A stretch of 64,000 bases of DNA, taken from contig NZ_JANRMI010000002.1 of the NCBI RefSeq assembly GCF_029531655.1, positions 949,459 through 1,013,458 on the forward strand, in the 5' to 3' direction. The notes beneath the pieces are model-generated. The model was not told where the DNA came from, did not search any database, and saw nothing but the letters and a program-made list of their open reading frames with translations. This stretch comes from Bdellovibrio svalbardensis (lineage in GTDB: Bacteria > Bdellovibrionota > Bdellovibrionia > Bdellovibrionales > Bdellovibrionaceae). Positions 1 to 8,567 of the stretch are shown here, in pieces. The position numbers and the translations under genes were made by a program. How positions within the stretch are numbered: position 1 is the stretch's first letter; every line of letters starts with the position of its first letter.

Positions 1-1
1 G

Positions 2-193
2 GCAGCTAAAGAATATTCTTTCAAGTTCCGCATGGCTGGCCAAACTTTGGAGCTCAAACAAAATGCAGGAAGTTATGAAGAAGCATATGAGAGAGCGGCT
101 CAACAATGTTTTAACTTCTTTAAAGGTCCTGGCAAAGTTTCTGAAAACCGCGGTCTTGATATTATCGACGTCTGCGCAAATCCTCGCTCATAA
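2..193 (+). CDS. C-terminal end of an unidentified protein (partial)
   Basis: An open frame enters from the left edge and stops with TAA at 191-193, giving the last 63 residues of a protein whose start lies outside the window. The fragment is mixed polar and aromatic, contains FKFRMAGQTLELKQNAGSYE and ends DVCANPRS. It has no membrane segment or motif I recognise. A short inverted repeat (206-218) and a strong terminator (248-274) follow, so it is the last gene of its transcript. Function unknown. Confidence 0.6.
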   Translation, partial: AAKEYSFKFRMAGQTLELKQNAGSYEEAYERAAQQCFNFFKGPGKVSENRGLDIIDVCANPRS

Positions 194-205
194 TCTGCTG
201 ACACC

Positions 206-218
206 CCAGCTTCGCTGG
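206..218. repeat. Short palindrome, possible degenerate member of the intergenic palindrome family
   Basis: CCAGC-TTC-GCTGG is a perfect 5-bp inverted repeat in the gap after the first gene. Its layout (GC-rich arms around a short TTC or GAA centre) resembles the ACTCCG...CGGAGT palindromes elsewhere in the window, but the arms differ, so membership is tentative. Confidence 0.35.
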
Positions 219-247
219 TAAAATGACTTGAAGCATAAGTTCCACTG

Positions 248-274
248 AAAGCCCCTTCCCCCGAGGGGCTTTTT
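248..274 (+). terminator. Rho-independent terminator after the first partial gene
   Basis: AAAGCCCCT (248-256) pairs with AGGGGCTTT (264-272) around a C-rich loop and runs into a T tract. This is a classical intrinsic terminator for the gene ending at 193. Confidence 0.85.
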
Positions 275-298
275 GTTTTAATCTAGTGCGGAAACATT

Positions 299-317
299 AC
301 TTCGACGAAGTCGGAGT
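299..317. repeat. Intergenic palindrome, ACTCCG-type family (family A)
   Basis: ACTTCGACGAAGTCGGAGT has arms around a CGAAG centre with one imperfect pair. It sits just upstream of the ribosome site of the next small gene. Related copies occur near 16248, 32012, 36788, 50347 and 56178. Confidence 0.7.
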
Positions 318-339
318 GTGTCCAGTAAAGGTGGTTTTA

Positions 340-534
340 ATGGGAATTCTAAAATCCATTGGTGAGTTTTTAGTTGGTAAAGATCCAGATATCTTCGATG
401 AAAAGGGAAATGTTTCCCACAAACTTCCAAAGAAAAAATGGGAAGCTTGGCACAATCGCACTAAGACAGATCCACAAAATAACTGGAGAAACCACACTGG
501 AATCTCTGGTGCGAATAAAAAGAAAACCAATTAG
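340..534 (+). CDS. Small basic protein of unknown function
   Basis: A 64-residue soluble, lysine- and tryptophan-containing protein. I chose ATG 340 because AAAGGTGG (327-334) lies six bases upstream; a longer GTG frame from 286 would run through the palindrome at 299-317. The chain has a short amphipathic N-terminus (GILKSIGEFLVG) followed by a basic, polar region with KKKWEAWHNRTKTD and a KKKTN end. There is no signal peptide, membrane segment or metal motif. It lies between a terminator and three consecutive hairpins, so it looks monocistronic. Function unknown. Confidence 0.6.
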   Translation: MGILKSIGEFLVGKDPDIFDEKGNVSHKLPKKKWEAWHNRTKTDPQNNWRNHTGISGANKKKTN

Positions 535-540
535 TCCCTT

Positions 541-590
541 GCTCTAGCACAACTAGAGCGTTCACAGATAACTCTGATCAACCTCAGAGT
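541..590. repeat. Two consecutive short stem-loops upstream of a terminator
   Basis: GCTCTAG (541-547) pairs with CTAGAGC (553-559), and ACTCTGA (571-577) pairs with TCAGAGT (584-590). Together with the terminator at 601 this makes three hairpins in about 80 bases in the 3' region of the small gene. They could stabilise the transcript end or bind a protein; the sequence does not decide. Confidence 0.5.
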
Positions 591-600
591 ACGACGAAAA

Positions 601-627
601 AACCCACTGCCAGCAGTGGGTTTTTTG
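601..627 (+). terminator. Rho-independent terminator after the small basic protein gene
   Basis: AACCCACTGC (601-610) pairs with GCAGTGGGTT (613-622) and is followed by a T run. It lies only about 22 bases before the ATG of the MFS gene, so that gene's leader overlaps this terminator or the gene depends on read-through. Confidence 0.8.
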
Positions 628-648
628 CTTAATACGATTGAAGAATTT

Positions 649-1848
649 ATGTCATCCTCACTTTCTACAAATTCACCGTCTACAAACTCCAAGCAACTCT
701 CCCCGACAACTGTTTGGATCATGGCCATTGCCACTGGGCTCAGCGTCGCGAATCTTTACTACAACCAACCTCTCCTGGCAGATCTTCAAGCCAGCTTTGG
801 TATCACCGTTAAAGAAGTCGGTATCATTCCAACTCTGACCCAAGTGGGCTACGCCTTGGGAATGCTCTTTCTAGTTCCCTTGGGGGATATGTTTGAAAAA
901 CGCAAACTGATCGTCATCACATCCCTTTTGGTGACGATAGCCTTATTGATCGCAGCGACAGCACAAAGTCTGCTCACGATGGCCATTGCCAGCCTTCTCA
1001 TTGGTCTCATGACCATGACTCCTCAGCTGATTCTTCCTTTTGCCGCCCACCTCGCAGAAGCGAAAACACGCGGTAAAGTCATTGGCATCATCATGGCGGG
1101 GCTCCTTATCGGAATCTTACTCTCCCGAACCTTGAGTGGATTTGTTGGCTCCATCTTTGGCTGGAGAGCGGTGTTCTATTTTGCCAGCGCGCTCATGATG
1201 GTTCTTGCTGCAGGTCTTTATTTCATCCTACCCTCCAGCGAGGTTTCATTCTCTGGATCTTATGGAAAACTTTTAAAATCCATTTGGACGATCGTGAAAG
1301 AGGAACCCACTCTTCGCCAATCCTCCCTTATCGGTGCGATGATTTTTGGTATCTTTAGTTCGATCTGGGCCACTTTGATATTTGTTCTTTCCGCACCTCA
1401 TTTCGGTTACGGAGCGAAGGAAGTGGGATTGTTCGGGCTTCTCGGAGCAGCCGGAGCCGCAGCCGCTCCTTTAATGGGAAGAGTCTCTGACAAAAAAGGA
1501 CCGCGCTATGGTCTTGGCTTAGGATTGGTCGTAATAGCATTTTCTGTTTTGATTCTCTTTTTCTCCGGAAAAAGCATGTTGGGTTTGATTTTAGGAATCT
1601 TTATTATGGATTTCGGACTGCAAGCGGCCCACGTCTCAAACCAAACACGCATCTTTGCTTTACGCGAAGATGCACGCAGCCGCATCAACACAGTCTATAT
1701 GTTCACTTACTTCATGGGCGGGGCGATGGGCTCACTCTTGGGATCTTTCGCCTGGAATACGGGTGAATGGACGGGTGTTTCTATTTTGTGCGCAATTCTT
1801 TCAGCACTCAGTCTGTTTACTTTTTGGCTGGGAAGAAAAACAGCTTAA
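649..1848 (+). CDS. MFS-family efflux transporter
   Basis: A 399-residue polytopic membrane protein, the usual length for a 12-helix major facilitator. After a polar N-terminus, YYNQPLL (about 37-43) marks the first helix, as in the YgaY/arabinose-efflux-like MFS branch. The loop after helix 2 carries the motif-A-like LGDMFEKRK, and its counterpart in the second half is GRVSDKKGPR. I chose ATG 649 because the upstream in-frame GTG lies inside the terminator hairpin. The likely role is proton-driven export of small molecules across the inner membrane; substrate unknown. It ends 12 bases from the convergent glnD-like gene. Confidence 0.85.
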   Translation: MSSSLSTNSPSTNSKQLSPTTVWIMAIATGLSVANLYYNQPLLADLQASFGITVKEVGIIPTLTQVGYALGMLFLVPLGDMFEKRKLIVITSLLVTIALLIAATAQSLLTMAIASLLIGLMTMTPQLILPFAAHLAEAKTRGKVIGIIMAGLLIGILLSRTLSGFVGSIFGWRAVFYFASALMMVLAAGLYFILPSSEVSFSGSYGKLLKSIWTIVKEEPTLRQSSLIGAMIFGIFSSIWATLIFVLSAPHFGYGAKEVGLFGLLGAAGAAAAPLMGRVSDKKGPRYGLGLGLVVIAFSVLILFFSGKSMLGLILGIFIMDFGLQAAHVSNQTRIFALREDARSRINTVYMFTYFMGGAMGSLLGSFAWNTGEWTGVSILCAILSALSLFTFWLGRKTA

Positions 1849-1860
1849 ATCCCTGCCGAC

Positions 1861-4212
1861 TTAAGCTTCGATTTTGAAGGTGTCCCTTAGAGACTGAATC
1901 AAAAGGGACGCCTCTTCCTGTTTTCTATCCTGAGCTTTTACAAAGAAGATATCATCCACTTGGCGTCCCCAAGTATGAACTCGCGCGGACTTAATACTCA
2001 CGCCAGCATCACTTAAAGACTTGGCTGCCACCGCCAGCAATCCTGATTGATCGGGACCTTTAAAGCTAATCACCCATTCTTTTTCGTCAGCGCTCACAAG
2101 CTGAATTGAATCAAACCTCACTGTTGGAAGCACAGTTGAAACTGCCGTTGGAACTGTTTTTTGATTCTTCAGTTGGGAACTTTTTAAAATCTGCGATAGC
2201 TGTTGCAGATTTTTTTGTGTCGTTACCTGAAACCAGTCATAAACACCCACCTTGGGAAGAGTATGAATAGAGGCATGACGAACCCCTAAGCCCAAGGAAT
2301 ATAATTGCGCCACATAATCTGCCAGGATGCCCTTGCGATCATAACGATCATGGAAGCGAATCCAAATCTCCCCTTTGCGAGTTTTTAAAATCTTCGGAGC
2401 CAGGCTTTCTGAGCTTTGCTCAGCCGCCTTAAGATCTTCCACCAAATCCTTCATCGAAAGACTTTCCACTAAAACGGCTCCCAGCTCTTCATAAATTTCT
2501 TCCGAGATCTGCAGATGCTTCTTCTTTTTCAAAGAATAGAAATCGAAATAACCCTGGGCTTTCTTGGAGCTTAGACTTTCTACCAAGTCTTTCAAAAGCT
2601 TTGCTTTCCATTCATTCCAAGCTTCAGGATTCGTCGCACGAATATCAATGGCTGTAAACAAAGCCAGACGATACAAACGCGCCGACTCGACACCTTTGTC
2701 TTTGAGATCCTGCCAGACTTTGGGGTCCTTCATGTTTTTTCGAAAAGCTGCTTGAGAAAGTTCCAGATGGTTCTTCACCATCCAGGAAACATCGTCAGTA
2801 AACGCTTTGGAAAAACCAAAGGCTTTGAAATCGCGCTCAACAATCAAGGTCCCGGCCTCAGAATGCTCCGAAGCTTCCAAACCTTTTGCGAGATCATGAT
2901 ACAGGCAAGACCAGGAAAGGACTTTCCAATCATATGCCGTCAGATGCCCATGCAAAAATTTAAGTGGGCCCAACTCTTTTGGTTTGGAGTAAAGACGCTT
3001 GGCTTCGCGGCAAGCCTGCATAATATGGGAATCCGCCGTAAAGCGATGATATTGGTCATGCTGAACATAGCCAACCAAACGAGAAATTTCCGGGACTAAT
3101 TTATCAATCAAACGGGATCGGAAAACACTCACCAGAACTTCATCAGAAGTCTTAACTGAAAGAACGTCTTCCAATAGTTTTCCGCGACTTCGCGCGGTCT
3201 TTTTGATTTGTGCATCAGAATAGAAATCATCCAAATGTTCACGGACTTTTTTCTGAACCAAAACACTGGAATTCTTATGTAACTCTTCGTAAAGATCTTC
3301 CGATTTTTTAAATTCAGTTCGCTCGATCTTTTTTAATTTCTCTTCAGAACTTTCCGCAACTTCAACAATCCAATCAGAAAAGAAATGCACCCGTGAAAGA
3401 CCACGCTGCAGTCCACGCATGAAGTCCTTGTGAGTTTTAAAACCCATCCATTTTGCAAGTTCAAATTGTGTGGAGCTTGAAAGAATATCACCGTGTCCCT
3501 CCAGATGAAGCTTCTGGCGAAGGCACAACAGGTAGTTGCGATAGTAGTTCAAAACATTCAAGGCATGCCCAGGATTCACAAACTTTTCAGCGAATAGTTC
3601 ATAGATCTGCAAACCTTGCTCAAGATCCCGCAAGCCCCCTGGGCCATACTTAATATTTGGTTCCAGATAGTTGGTGATAGAATCAAAACGCTTTTCGCGA
3701 TTCTTGCGTTCCTCTTGAACTGCTTTCAAAAGTACTCTGCGAAAATGTTTCTTTTTCGCCCAGATTAATTTTTGCTGTTCAAAAAGTTTTTTCGCCCCCT
3801 CTGGGGTCAAGGGGCGAGCCTTTAGCAAGGCCAAGATATCAAAGGCTTCGACATTCTCAGTCCAGTCGTCAGGATTCTTTGGCATGCGATAACGCAGCTT
3901 CAGACCAGACTCTTGAACTTGATCGACAAAGATTTTTACCTTTTCTTCAGCGCCACAAAATAAAACATCGATATCTGATTTAGGACTGAGCTCTCCACGC
4001 GCCCAGGAGCCCAGCATAATGGGATGGGCTTCCCGCCATCCAGGAATAGCCTGCAGACGCTCCTCAAGCTTCACACCCAACCAATGCGAAAAGCTTTCCG
4101 ACGAAAAGCAGAACACCTGACGAACATCTCCATCAGGTGTCATCAGCGGCGGAGTTAATATCTCAGCCGCTTGAGAAAATTGTTCTGTGGTCAGAAAAGA
4201 CTTATGAGCCAT
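1861..4212 (-). CDS. glnD: GlnD-like protein-PII uridylyltransferase / uridylyl-removing enzyme
   Basis: A 783-residue protein with the GlnD order: an N-terminal nucleotidyltransferase with GSWARGELSPKSDID (68-82; catalytic GS and DxD), a helical GlnE-like linker, an HD domain (H439-D440 in YHDLAKG, a later His in KNHLEL), and two C-terminal ACT domains sensing glutamine. GlnD uridylylates PII when glutamine is low and removes UMP when it is high. It is somewhat shorter than enterobacterial GlnD. ATG 4212 is preceded by CGGAG. No glnB or glnK is in view. Catalytic residues of both domains look intact, so bifunctional activity is expected but not proven. Confidence 0.88.
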   Translation of the reverse strand: MAHKSFLTTEQFSQAAEILTPPLMTPDGDVRQVFCFSSESFSHWLGVKLEERLQAIPGWREAHPIMLGSWARGELSPKSDIDVLFCGAEEKVKIFVDQVQESGLKLRYRMPKNPDDWTENVEAFDILALLKARPLTPEGAKKLFEQQKLIWAKKKHFRRVLLKAVQEERKNREKRFDSITNYLEPNIKYGPGGLRDLEQGLQIYELFAEKFVNPGHALNVLNYYRNYLLCLRQKLHLEGHGDILSSSTQFELAKWMGFKTHKDFMRGLQRGLSRVHFFSDWIVEVAESSEEKLKKIERTEFKKSEDLYEELHKNSSVLVQKKVREHLDDFYSDAQIKKTARSRGKLLEDVLSVKTSDEVLVSVFRSRLIDKLVPEISRLVGYVQHDQYHRFTADSHIMQACREAKRLYSKPKELGPLKFLHGHLTAYDWKVLSWSCLYHDLAKGLEASEHSEAGTLIVERDFKAFGFSKAFTDDVSWMVKNHLELSQAAFRKNMKDPKVWQDLKDKGVESARLYRLALFTAIDIRATNPEAWNEWKAKLLKDLVESLSSKKAQGYFDFYSLKKKKHLQISEEIYEELGAVLVESLSMKDLVEDLKAAEQSSESLAPKILKTRKGEIWIRFHDRYDRKGILADYVAQLYSLGLGVRHASIHTLPKVGVYDWFQVTTQKNLQQLSQILKSSQLKNQKTVPTAVSTVLPTVRFDSIQLVSADEKEWVISFKGPDQSGLLAVAAKSLSDAGVSIKSARVHTWGRQVDDIFFVKAQDRKQEEASLLIQSLRDTFKIEA

Positions 4213-4261
4213 CGCATCTCCGTAATATAAGGATGCTTTAACTTAAGAACAGATTCAAGCT

Positions 4262-5767
4262 CTAGCGATGTTCGCCATGAGTGGGTGGACGACGAGGATA
4301 AATTCCATCCGGACGCAAAGCGAAGTGCAGGAAGCTGGGATTAGACTCTTTGTATTCCTTCAAGTCCAACTCGCGCAACTGATTGACAGCGGCTCTTAAT
4401 TGCCCGTTCGTCATAGGTCTTTTGAATTTTGCAATATAAGCAAGATCTTGCTTATCAAGGCGCTCCAATAGAGATTGCCCTACTTGATTTAACACCAACA
4501 TCACTCCCAGCGTTTTCTTTGGCAACGCAGGATCCAGATCCGGAGAGCCCGTGAGCTTTTTCACCAGCGGCCATAAACGAGTCGTTCGCGTCGGCAAGAT
4601 GATATTCTTGGCAATAAATGACTTCGGAGTATCGTGAAACTTATATCCCATTTCATCCATCCAACGAACCATCTCAGACAAAATAGCATCCTTGTGGCGA
4701 GAATCGCGAAGTAAACGATAGTCGCGCCAATCCAAAACAAGTTCAAAGCGCGGATCCACTTCCAAATCGTCAGGGGTGATCAAACTGCCATTTTTCAAAT
4801 TCAATTTATCTAAAAAGTCTTTGCTGTTCATTTTCAGATTTGCCGGTTGAGCCGGAGTCAATACCGCCCCATTCGAGGCTTTGTCATAGGCCGAACGAGC
4901 CACCTCAACACAGGACATCTTCGAATAGTCTTTAAAGTTCATAAAATAATCATAGGGAACGCGCGCTTTGGCACTTTCCATCGCAAAGCCCGCGGCCTTT
5001 TCACCTAACACCCGGTCTTTAGGGCGAAGAACCAAAAGACGTGCATTTTCATTTTTAAGGGCAAAATCCATTTGGTATTTATCAACGCCGACACCAATGT
5101 ATGATTCAATGGTATTTAATTTTTTCGTCATCGGCTCTTGACTTACAAAAACCACATGGCTGAATTGAGATTTATTGTCACTGATTTGAGAGATGATCGC
5201 ACTGAAGAATGAAACTCCGCGCGCCAGCATCAAGTCCCCAGAGTAAAACTGAAACTTTTCGTCATCCACATCGGGGCGTACGCTGTAAGGCGCATAGGCT
5301 TTGCGATCATAAATAGGTATCGCCTGTTTTTGAAACTCTAACTTGGAGGGGTCCAAGGCTTGCGCTTTATAGGCAAACTCCCCCAAATAGTCGTCTTGAT
5401 CATGCATGCGGTGAAACAATTCGCGAACTTGCAACTGACATTGCGGACTGACTTCAGAAAGGCGCGCATGAAGTTGCAAGCGCATTTGCCATAAAGCTGA
5501 AATCAAATTGGCGGCCTCTTTTTGTAACTCTTCATTGCTATACAAGTTGAAATCCAATGACTCCACTTTGCTGGCAATGGCTGAATAGACGGGACCGCAA
5601 TTTGAGGGAGTGAAAGAGCTACTGCGAACAAAACCGGTATATTCCGAAAGGGATTTTCCGAAATCAACCAGGCTTGGTACTTGAACGGAAGCCACTTCGC
5701 GTGATGTCTTACTCACGCAACTTGCAAGAATCAAAAAGATTATGGCCGCGACTGCATTAGACTTCAT
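4262..5767 (-). CDS. Lipoprotein with YiiX/YebB-like (peptidase C92, NlpC/P60-type) cysteine hydrolase domain
   Basis: A 501-residue protein with a lipoprotein signal (LASC, lipidated Cys17). The middle region has the C92/YiiX layout: GDLMLARG followed by FSHVVFV with candidate catalytic His204, then a Cys in MSCVEVAR (Cys286). This is a circularly permuted papain-like fold in which His precedes Cys. YiiX relatives are thought to cleave amide or thioester bonds in envelope components; the substrate here is unknown. Long flanking regions (1-170 and 330-501) match nothing I know. Its ribosome site GGAGG is buried in the stem at 5774-5822, suggesting controlled translation. Confidence 0.72.
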   Translation of the reverse strand: MKSNAVAAIIFLILASCVSKTSREVASVQVPSLVDFGKSLSEYTGFVRSSSFTPSNCGPVYSAIASKVESLDFNLYSNEELQKEAANLISALWQMRLQLHARLSEVSPQCQLQVRELFHRMHDQDDYLGEFAYKAQALDPSKLEFQKQAIPIYDRKAYAPYSVRPDVDDEKFQFYSGDLMLARGVSFFSAIISQISDNKSQFSHVVFVSQEPMTKKLNTIESYIGVGVDKYQMDFALKNENARLLVLRPKDRVLGEKAAGFAMESAKARVPYDYFMNFKDYSKMSCVEVARSAYDKASNGAVLTPAQPANLKMNSKDFLDKLNLKNGSLITPDDLEVDPRFELVLDWRDYRLLRDSRHKDAILSEMVRWMDEMGYKFHDTPKSFIAKNIILPTRTTRLWPLVKKLTGSPDLDPALPKKTLGVMLVLNQVGQSLLERLDKQDLAYIAKFKRPMTNGQLRAAVNQLRELDLKEYKESNPSFLHFALRPDGIYPRRPPTHGEHR

Positions 5768-5773
5768 AAAAAA

Positions 5774-5822
5774 CCCTCCGAGATAAACCGAAATACATCG
5801 AGTACTATTCGGATTCGGAGGG
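5774..5822 (-). promoter_or_regulatory. Stem-loop covering the ribosome-binding site of the C92 lipoprotein gene
   Basis: On the minus strand TCGGAGGG (plus 5774-5781) is the ribosome site seven bases before the ATG at 5767. It pairs perfectly with CCCTCCGA, read from plus 5815-5822. The loop contains a second imperfect pairing (CCGAAATA with TATTCGG). A T run follows the stem on the minus strand, so it could also terminate mutS transcripts. Both roles, RBS masking and attenuation, are inference from base pairing. Confidence 0.6.
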
Positions 5823-5889
5823 CTTTAAATACACTAGACCAAGAGCCTGTTGTTGAGCTCCTTAGCCCAATCAAACTCTTAAATAAATT

Positions 5890-8427
5890 TTATGATACAG
5901 AGTTTGAAACGATTTCTTTCCATTTGGCAATCTGGTTCATCGCCTCGAGTGGACTCATTTGCATCAAAGGATACTTCTGAACCTCGTCCATCAAACTCTT
6001 CAAAGTCTCTTCGCGACGAAGAGTTTCTGGATCCACAGACGGCACGGGCGCTGCCATTTCTTCGTAAACCGGGATTGATGACAATTGATCCAACAAAGAC
6101 AACTGACTGCTTGCTTGAACTCTTTTGGATTCAATTTCACGCAGCAAACCTTTTGCCCGCTTCGTCACTGTCGCTGGCAAACCTGCCAATTCCGCAACCT
6201 GCACACCGTAAGACTTCAGGGCCGGTCCTTTCACCAAAGTATGAAGGAATCGGATTTCGCCATTTCGTTCCGCCACAGTCATGTGGGCGTTGGTAATTTG
6301 CGAGAAGCTTTGATCCAAAGAAGTCAGTTCATGGTAATGAGTCGCAAAGAAGGTCAATGCTTTCACATCACTCAAAAGGTGCTCAAGAATAGATTGTGCC
6401 AGGCACATACCATCAAAAGTACTCGTGCCGCGCCCCACTTCATCCAGAATCACCAAAGAGTCCTTCGTGGCATTCTTCAACATGGCTGATGTCTCAATCA
6501 TCTCAACCATGAAAGTAGAAAGACCTTCGGACAACTGATCGCTAGCACCGATACGCGTGAAGATAGAATCAAACAATGGCAAATGCGCTTCATCACAGGG
6601 AACGAAACTGCCCATTTGTGCCATGATCGACATCAAAGCGACTTGTCTCATCAAAGTCGACTTACCGGCCATGTTCGGCCCCGTCAGAAGCAAGCAAGAA
6701 TGAGGACGCAGTTCGATATCATTTGCAACAAACTGAGATTTCACAGTTTGTTCCACCACGGGATGACGGCTGGCCTTTAACTTCAAGGAGCCATCATTCG
6801 TAAACTGAGGACGTACATATTTTTCTTCAAGACTTAACCAGGCAAGACTTGAGATCACATCCACTTCGCTGCACTCATGCGCCAAGGTCAAAAGTGCCGG
6901 GCATTGCGCGAGGATTTCTTTTCTCAAAGCTTCAAAGAATTCAAATTCAAGATCTGCACGTTTGGTATTCGCGCTCAGTACTTTTCTTTCAAGCTCCACC
7001 AACTCATCCGTGCAGTATCTCTCTGCGTTCGTCAAAGTCTGCTTGCGCTGATAGTTCGCCGGCGCCTTGTCTTTATGAGTATTGGTGATTTCGATATAAT
7101 AACCAAAAACATTGTTATACCGAATCTTCAGGCTTGAGATGCCTGTCTTTTCTTTCTCTTCAGCCTCCATGCGCGCGACCATGGCTTGAGCATTGGTTGA
7201 TAACTCAATCAACTCATCCAATTCAGAAGAAACTCCGGTACGGATCAAGTAGCCTTGTTTGGTCGCAAGAGGCGGGTCTTCCACCAAGGTGCGTTCAATT
7301 TTGTAGGCCAGATTGCGAAGAGGTTCAAAGTTCGCCGTGCCTCCTGATGTATGCAAAAGCACTTCCAGCGCACTGATCCCTGCATGCACACTGCCCGCTA
7401 ATGCCAACAGATCTCGCCCATTGCATTGAGGCTGAGAAATCTTACCGAGGCGGCGTTCAATATCCCCCATCTGCCCCAATATCTGACGAACCCGTTTCAA
7501 CTCAAGGACGTGACTTCTCCAGAATTCGACAGATGACAGACGATTTTCAATCGCCTTTGGATCGCGCAACGGAAAGCTCAACCATTGACGAAGCAAGCGA
7601 CTGCCCGCTGAGGTCTGCGTGCGATTAATGGCATGGAACAAACTGCCAAGTCCTTCGCCTTTATAAGTGGAAAAAATCTCAAGGTGTCGAAGAGTTGTGC
7701 TTGATACATCAAGACGATGTTCAAGATCTCTTTCAACGAAAGGTGACAATGTCGCCAAAGCCTCTTCACCAGAAAGAGCCGTCACATAACTCAAAAGCCT
7801 TGCCGCTGTCTGGGGCGCCCCATTTTTCAAAAGGTCATGGGCAGAATCCTTCAGCTCCTCATGATGGGAAACCAGAAGATTTTGCAAACCACCCAAGAGG
7901 GCTTCATCTGCTTGTGCAATGACGATCTCTGCAACCGGAAGTATCTGAAGGAACCGCAGAAGATCTTGAGTTTTCTTAGACTTAAAGAAGAATGCTTCAC
8001 CAGTGGTTGAATCCAGGAAACTGATGGATTCAGAATCAACACTCACCAAGTAGTGGGCTTTGGTCCCATCCAGAGTATCCGAATCATAAACCATTCCCGG
8101 AGTCAGAACGCGCGTCACCCCGCGCTTCACGATTCCTTTAGCAAGTTTCGGATCTTCAAGCTGATCACAAATCGCAATCTTAAAGCCATGAGATAGCAGC
8201 TTGTTAATAGGCCCCGCAATCGAGTGATGTGGCATCCCGCACATCGGGGTTTCATCTTGTGATTTTTTATTTCGTTGCGTAAGAGCGATCCCTAAAACCG
8301 GGGCCGCTTTGACCGCATCATCAAAGAACATTTCAAAGAAATCCCCCATTCTAAAAAGAAGGATTTTATCTTGATGAACGGACTTAATGTCCCAGTATTG
8401 CTTCATGAGAGGAGTGAGATTCGACAT
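5890..8427 (-). CDS. mutS: DNA mismatch repair ATPase MutS
   Basis: An 845-residue MutS1, standard length. The mismatch-reading motif GDFFEMF (Phe30, Glu32) is present. Walker A is TGPNMAGKS (from about 582) and the Walker B/ABC signature region includes DEVGRGTSTFDG (about 657-668), followed by a helix-turn-helix C-terminus. MutS dimers detect base mismatches and recruit MutL. I placed the start at ATG 8427 (MSNLTPLMKQYWDIK), the canonical N-terminus, rather than at the TTG two codons earlier. The ATG lies close to a small ATAGG/CCTAT palindrome. It is separated from mpl by a repeat, so it probably has its own promoter. Confidence 0.97.
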   Translation of the reverse strand: MSNLTPLMKQYWDIKSVHQDKILLFRMGDFFEMFFDDAVKAAPVLGIALTQRNKKSQDETPMCGMPHHSIAGPINKLLSHGFKIAICDQLEDPKLAKGIVKRGVTRVLTPGMVYDSDTLDGTKAHYLVSVDSESISFLDSTTGEAFFFKSKKTQDLLRFLQILPVAEIVIAQADEALLGGLQNLLVSHHEELKDSAHDLLKNGAPQTAARLLSYVTALSGEEALATLSPFVERDLEHRLDVSSTTLRHLEIFSTYKGEGLGSLFHAINRTQTSAGSRLLRQWLSFPLRDPKAIENRLSSVEFWRSHVLELKRVRQILGQMGDIERRLGKISQPQCNGRDLLALAGSVHAGISALEVLLHTSGGTANFEPLRNLAYKIERTLVEDPPLATKQGYLIRTGVSSELDELIELSTNAQAMVARMEAEEKEKTGISSLKIRYNNVFGYYIEITNTHKDKAPANYQRKQTLTNAERYCTDELVELERKVLSANTKRADLEFEFFEALRKEILAQCPALLTLAHECSEVDVISSLAWLSLEEKYVRPQFTNDGSLKLKASRHPVVEQTVKSQFVANDIELRPHSCLLLTGPNMAGKSTLMRQVALMSIMAQMGSFVPCDEAHLPLFDSIFTRIGASDQLSEGLSTFMVEMIETSAMLKNATKDSLVILDEVGRGTSTFDGMCLAQSILEHLLSDVKALTFFATHYHELTSLDQSFSQITNAHMTVAERNGEIRFLHTLVKGPALKSYGVQVAELAGLPATVTKRAKGLLREIESKRVQASSQLSLLDQLSSIPVYEEMAAPVPSVDPETLRREETLKSLMDEVQKYPLMQMSPLEAMNQIAKWKEIVSNSVS

Positions 8428-8474
8428 AGGCAAAAAACCTATCGAAGCCCACCCAAAGTTTCAAGACGAACAGG

Positions 8475-8511
8475 AGGTACGCCGTACCTTTTTGAGGCTC
8501 ACCGCATTAGA
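8475..8511 (-). repeat. Intergenic palindromic repeat, GGTACGGCGTACC family (family B), copy 1
   Basis: AGGTACGCCGTACCT (8475-8489) is a perfect inverted repeat followed by a T run and GAGGCTCA. Positions 8475-8501 are identical, on the opposite strand, to 27229-27255, and similarity continues about six more bases with a few changes. It lies between the mpl stop and the mutS start. Confidence 0.85.
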
Positions 8512-8567
8512 GCGGGAGCCCGCTTGAGAAAATAGCCAAAAACCAGATCAATGACGCAGTGCGCTTC

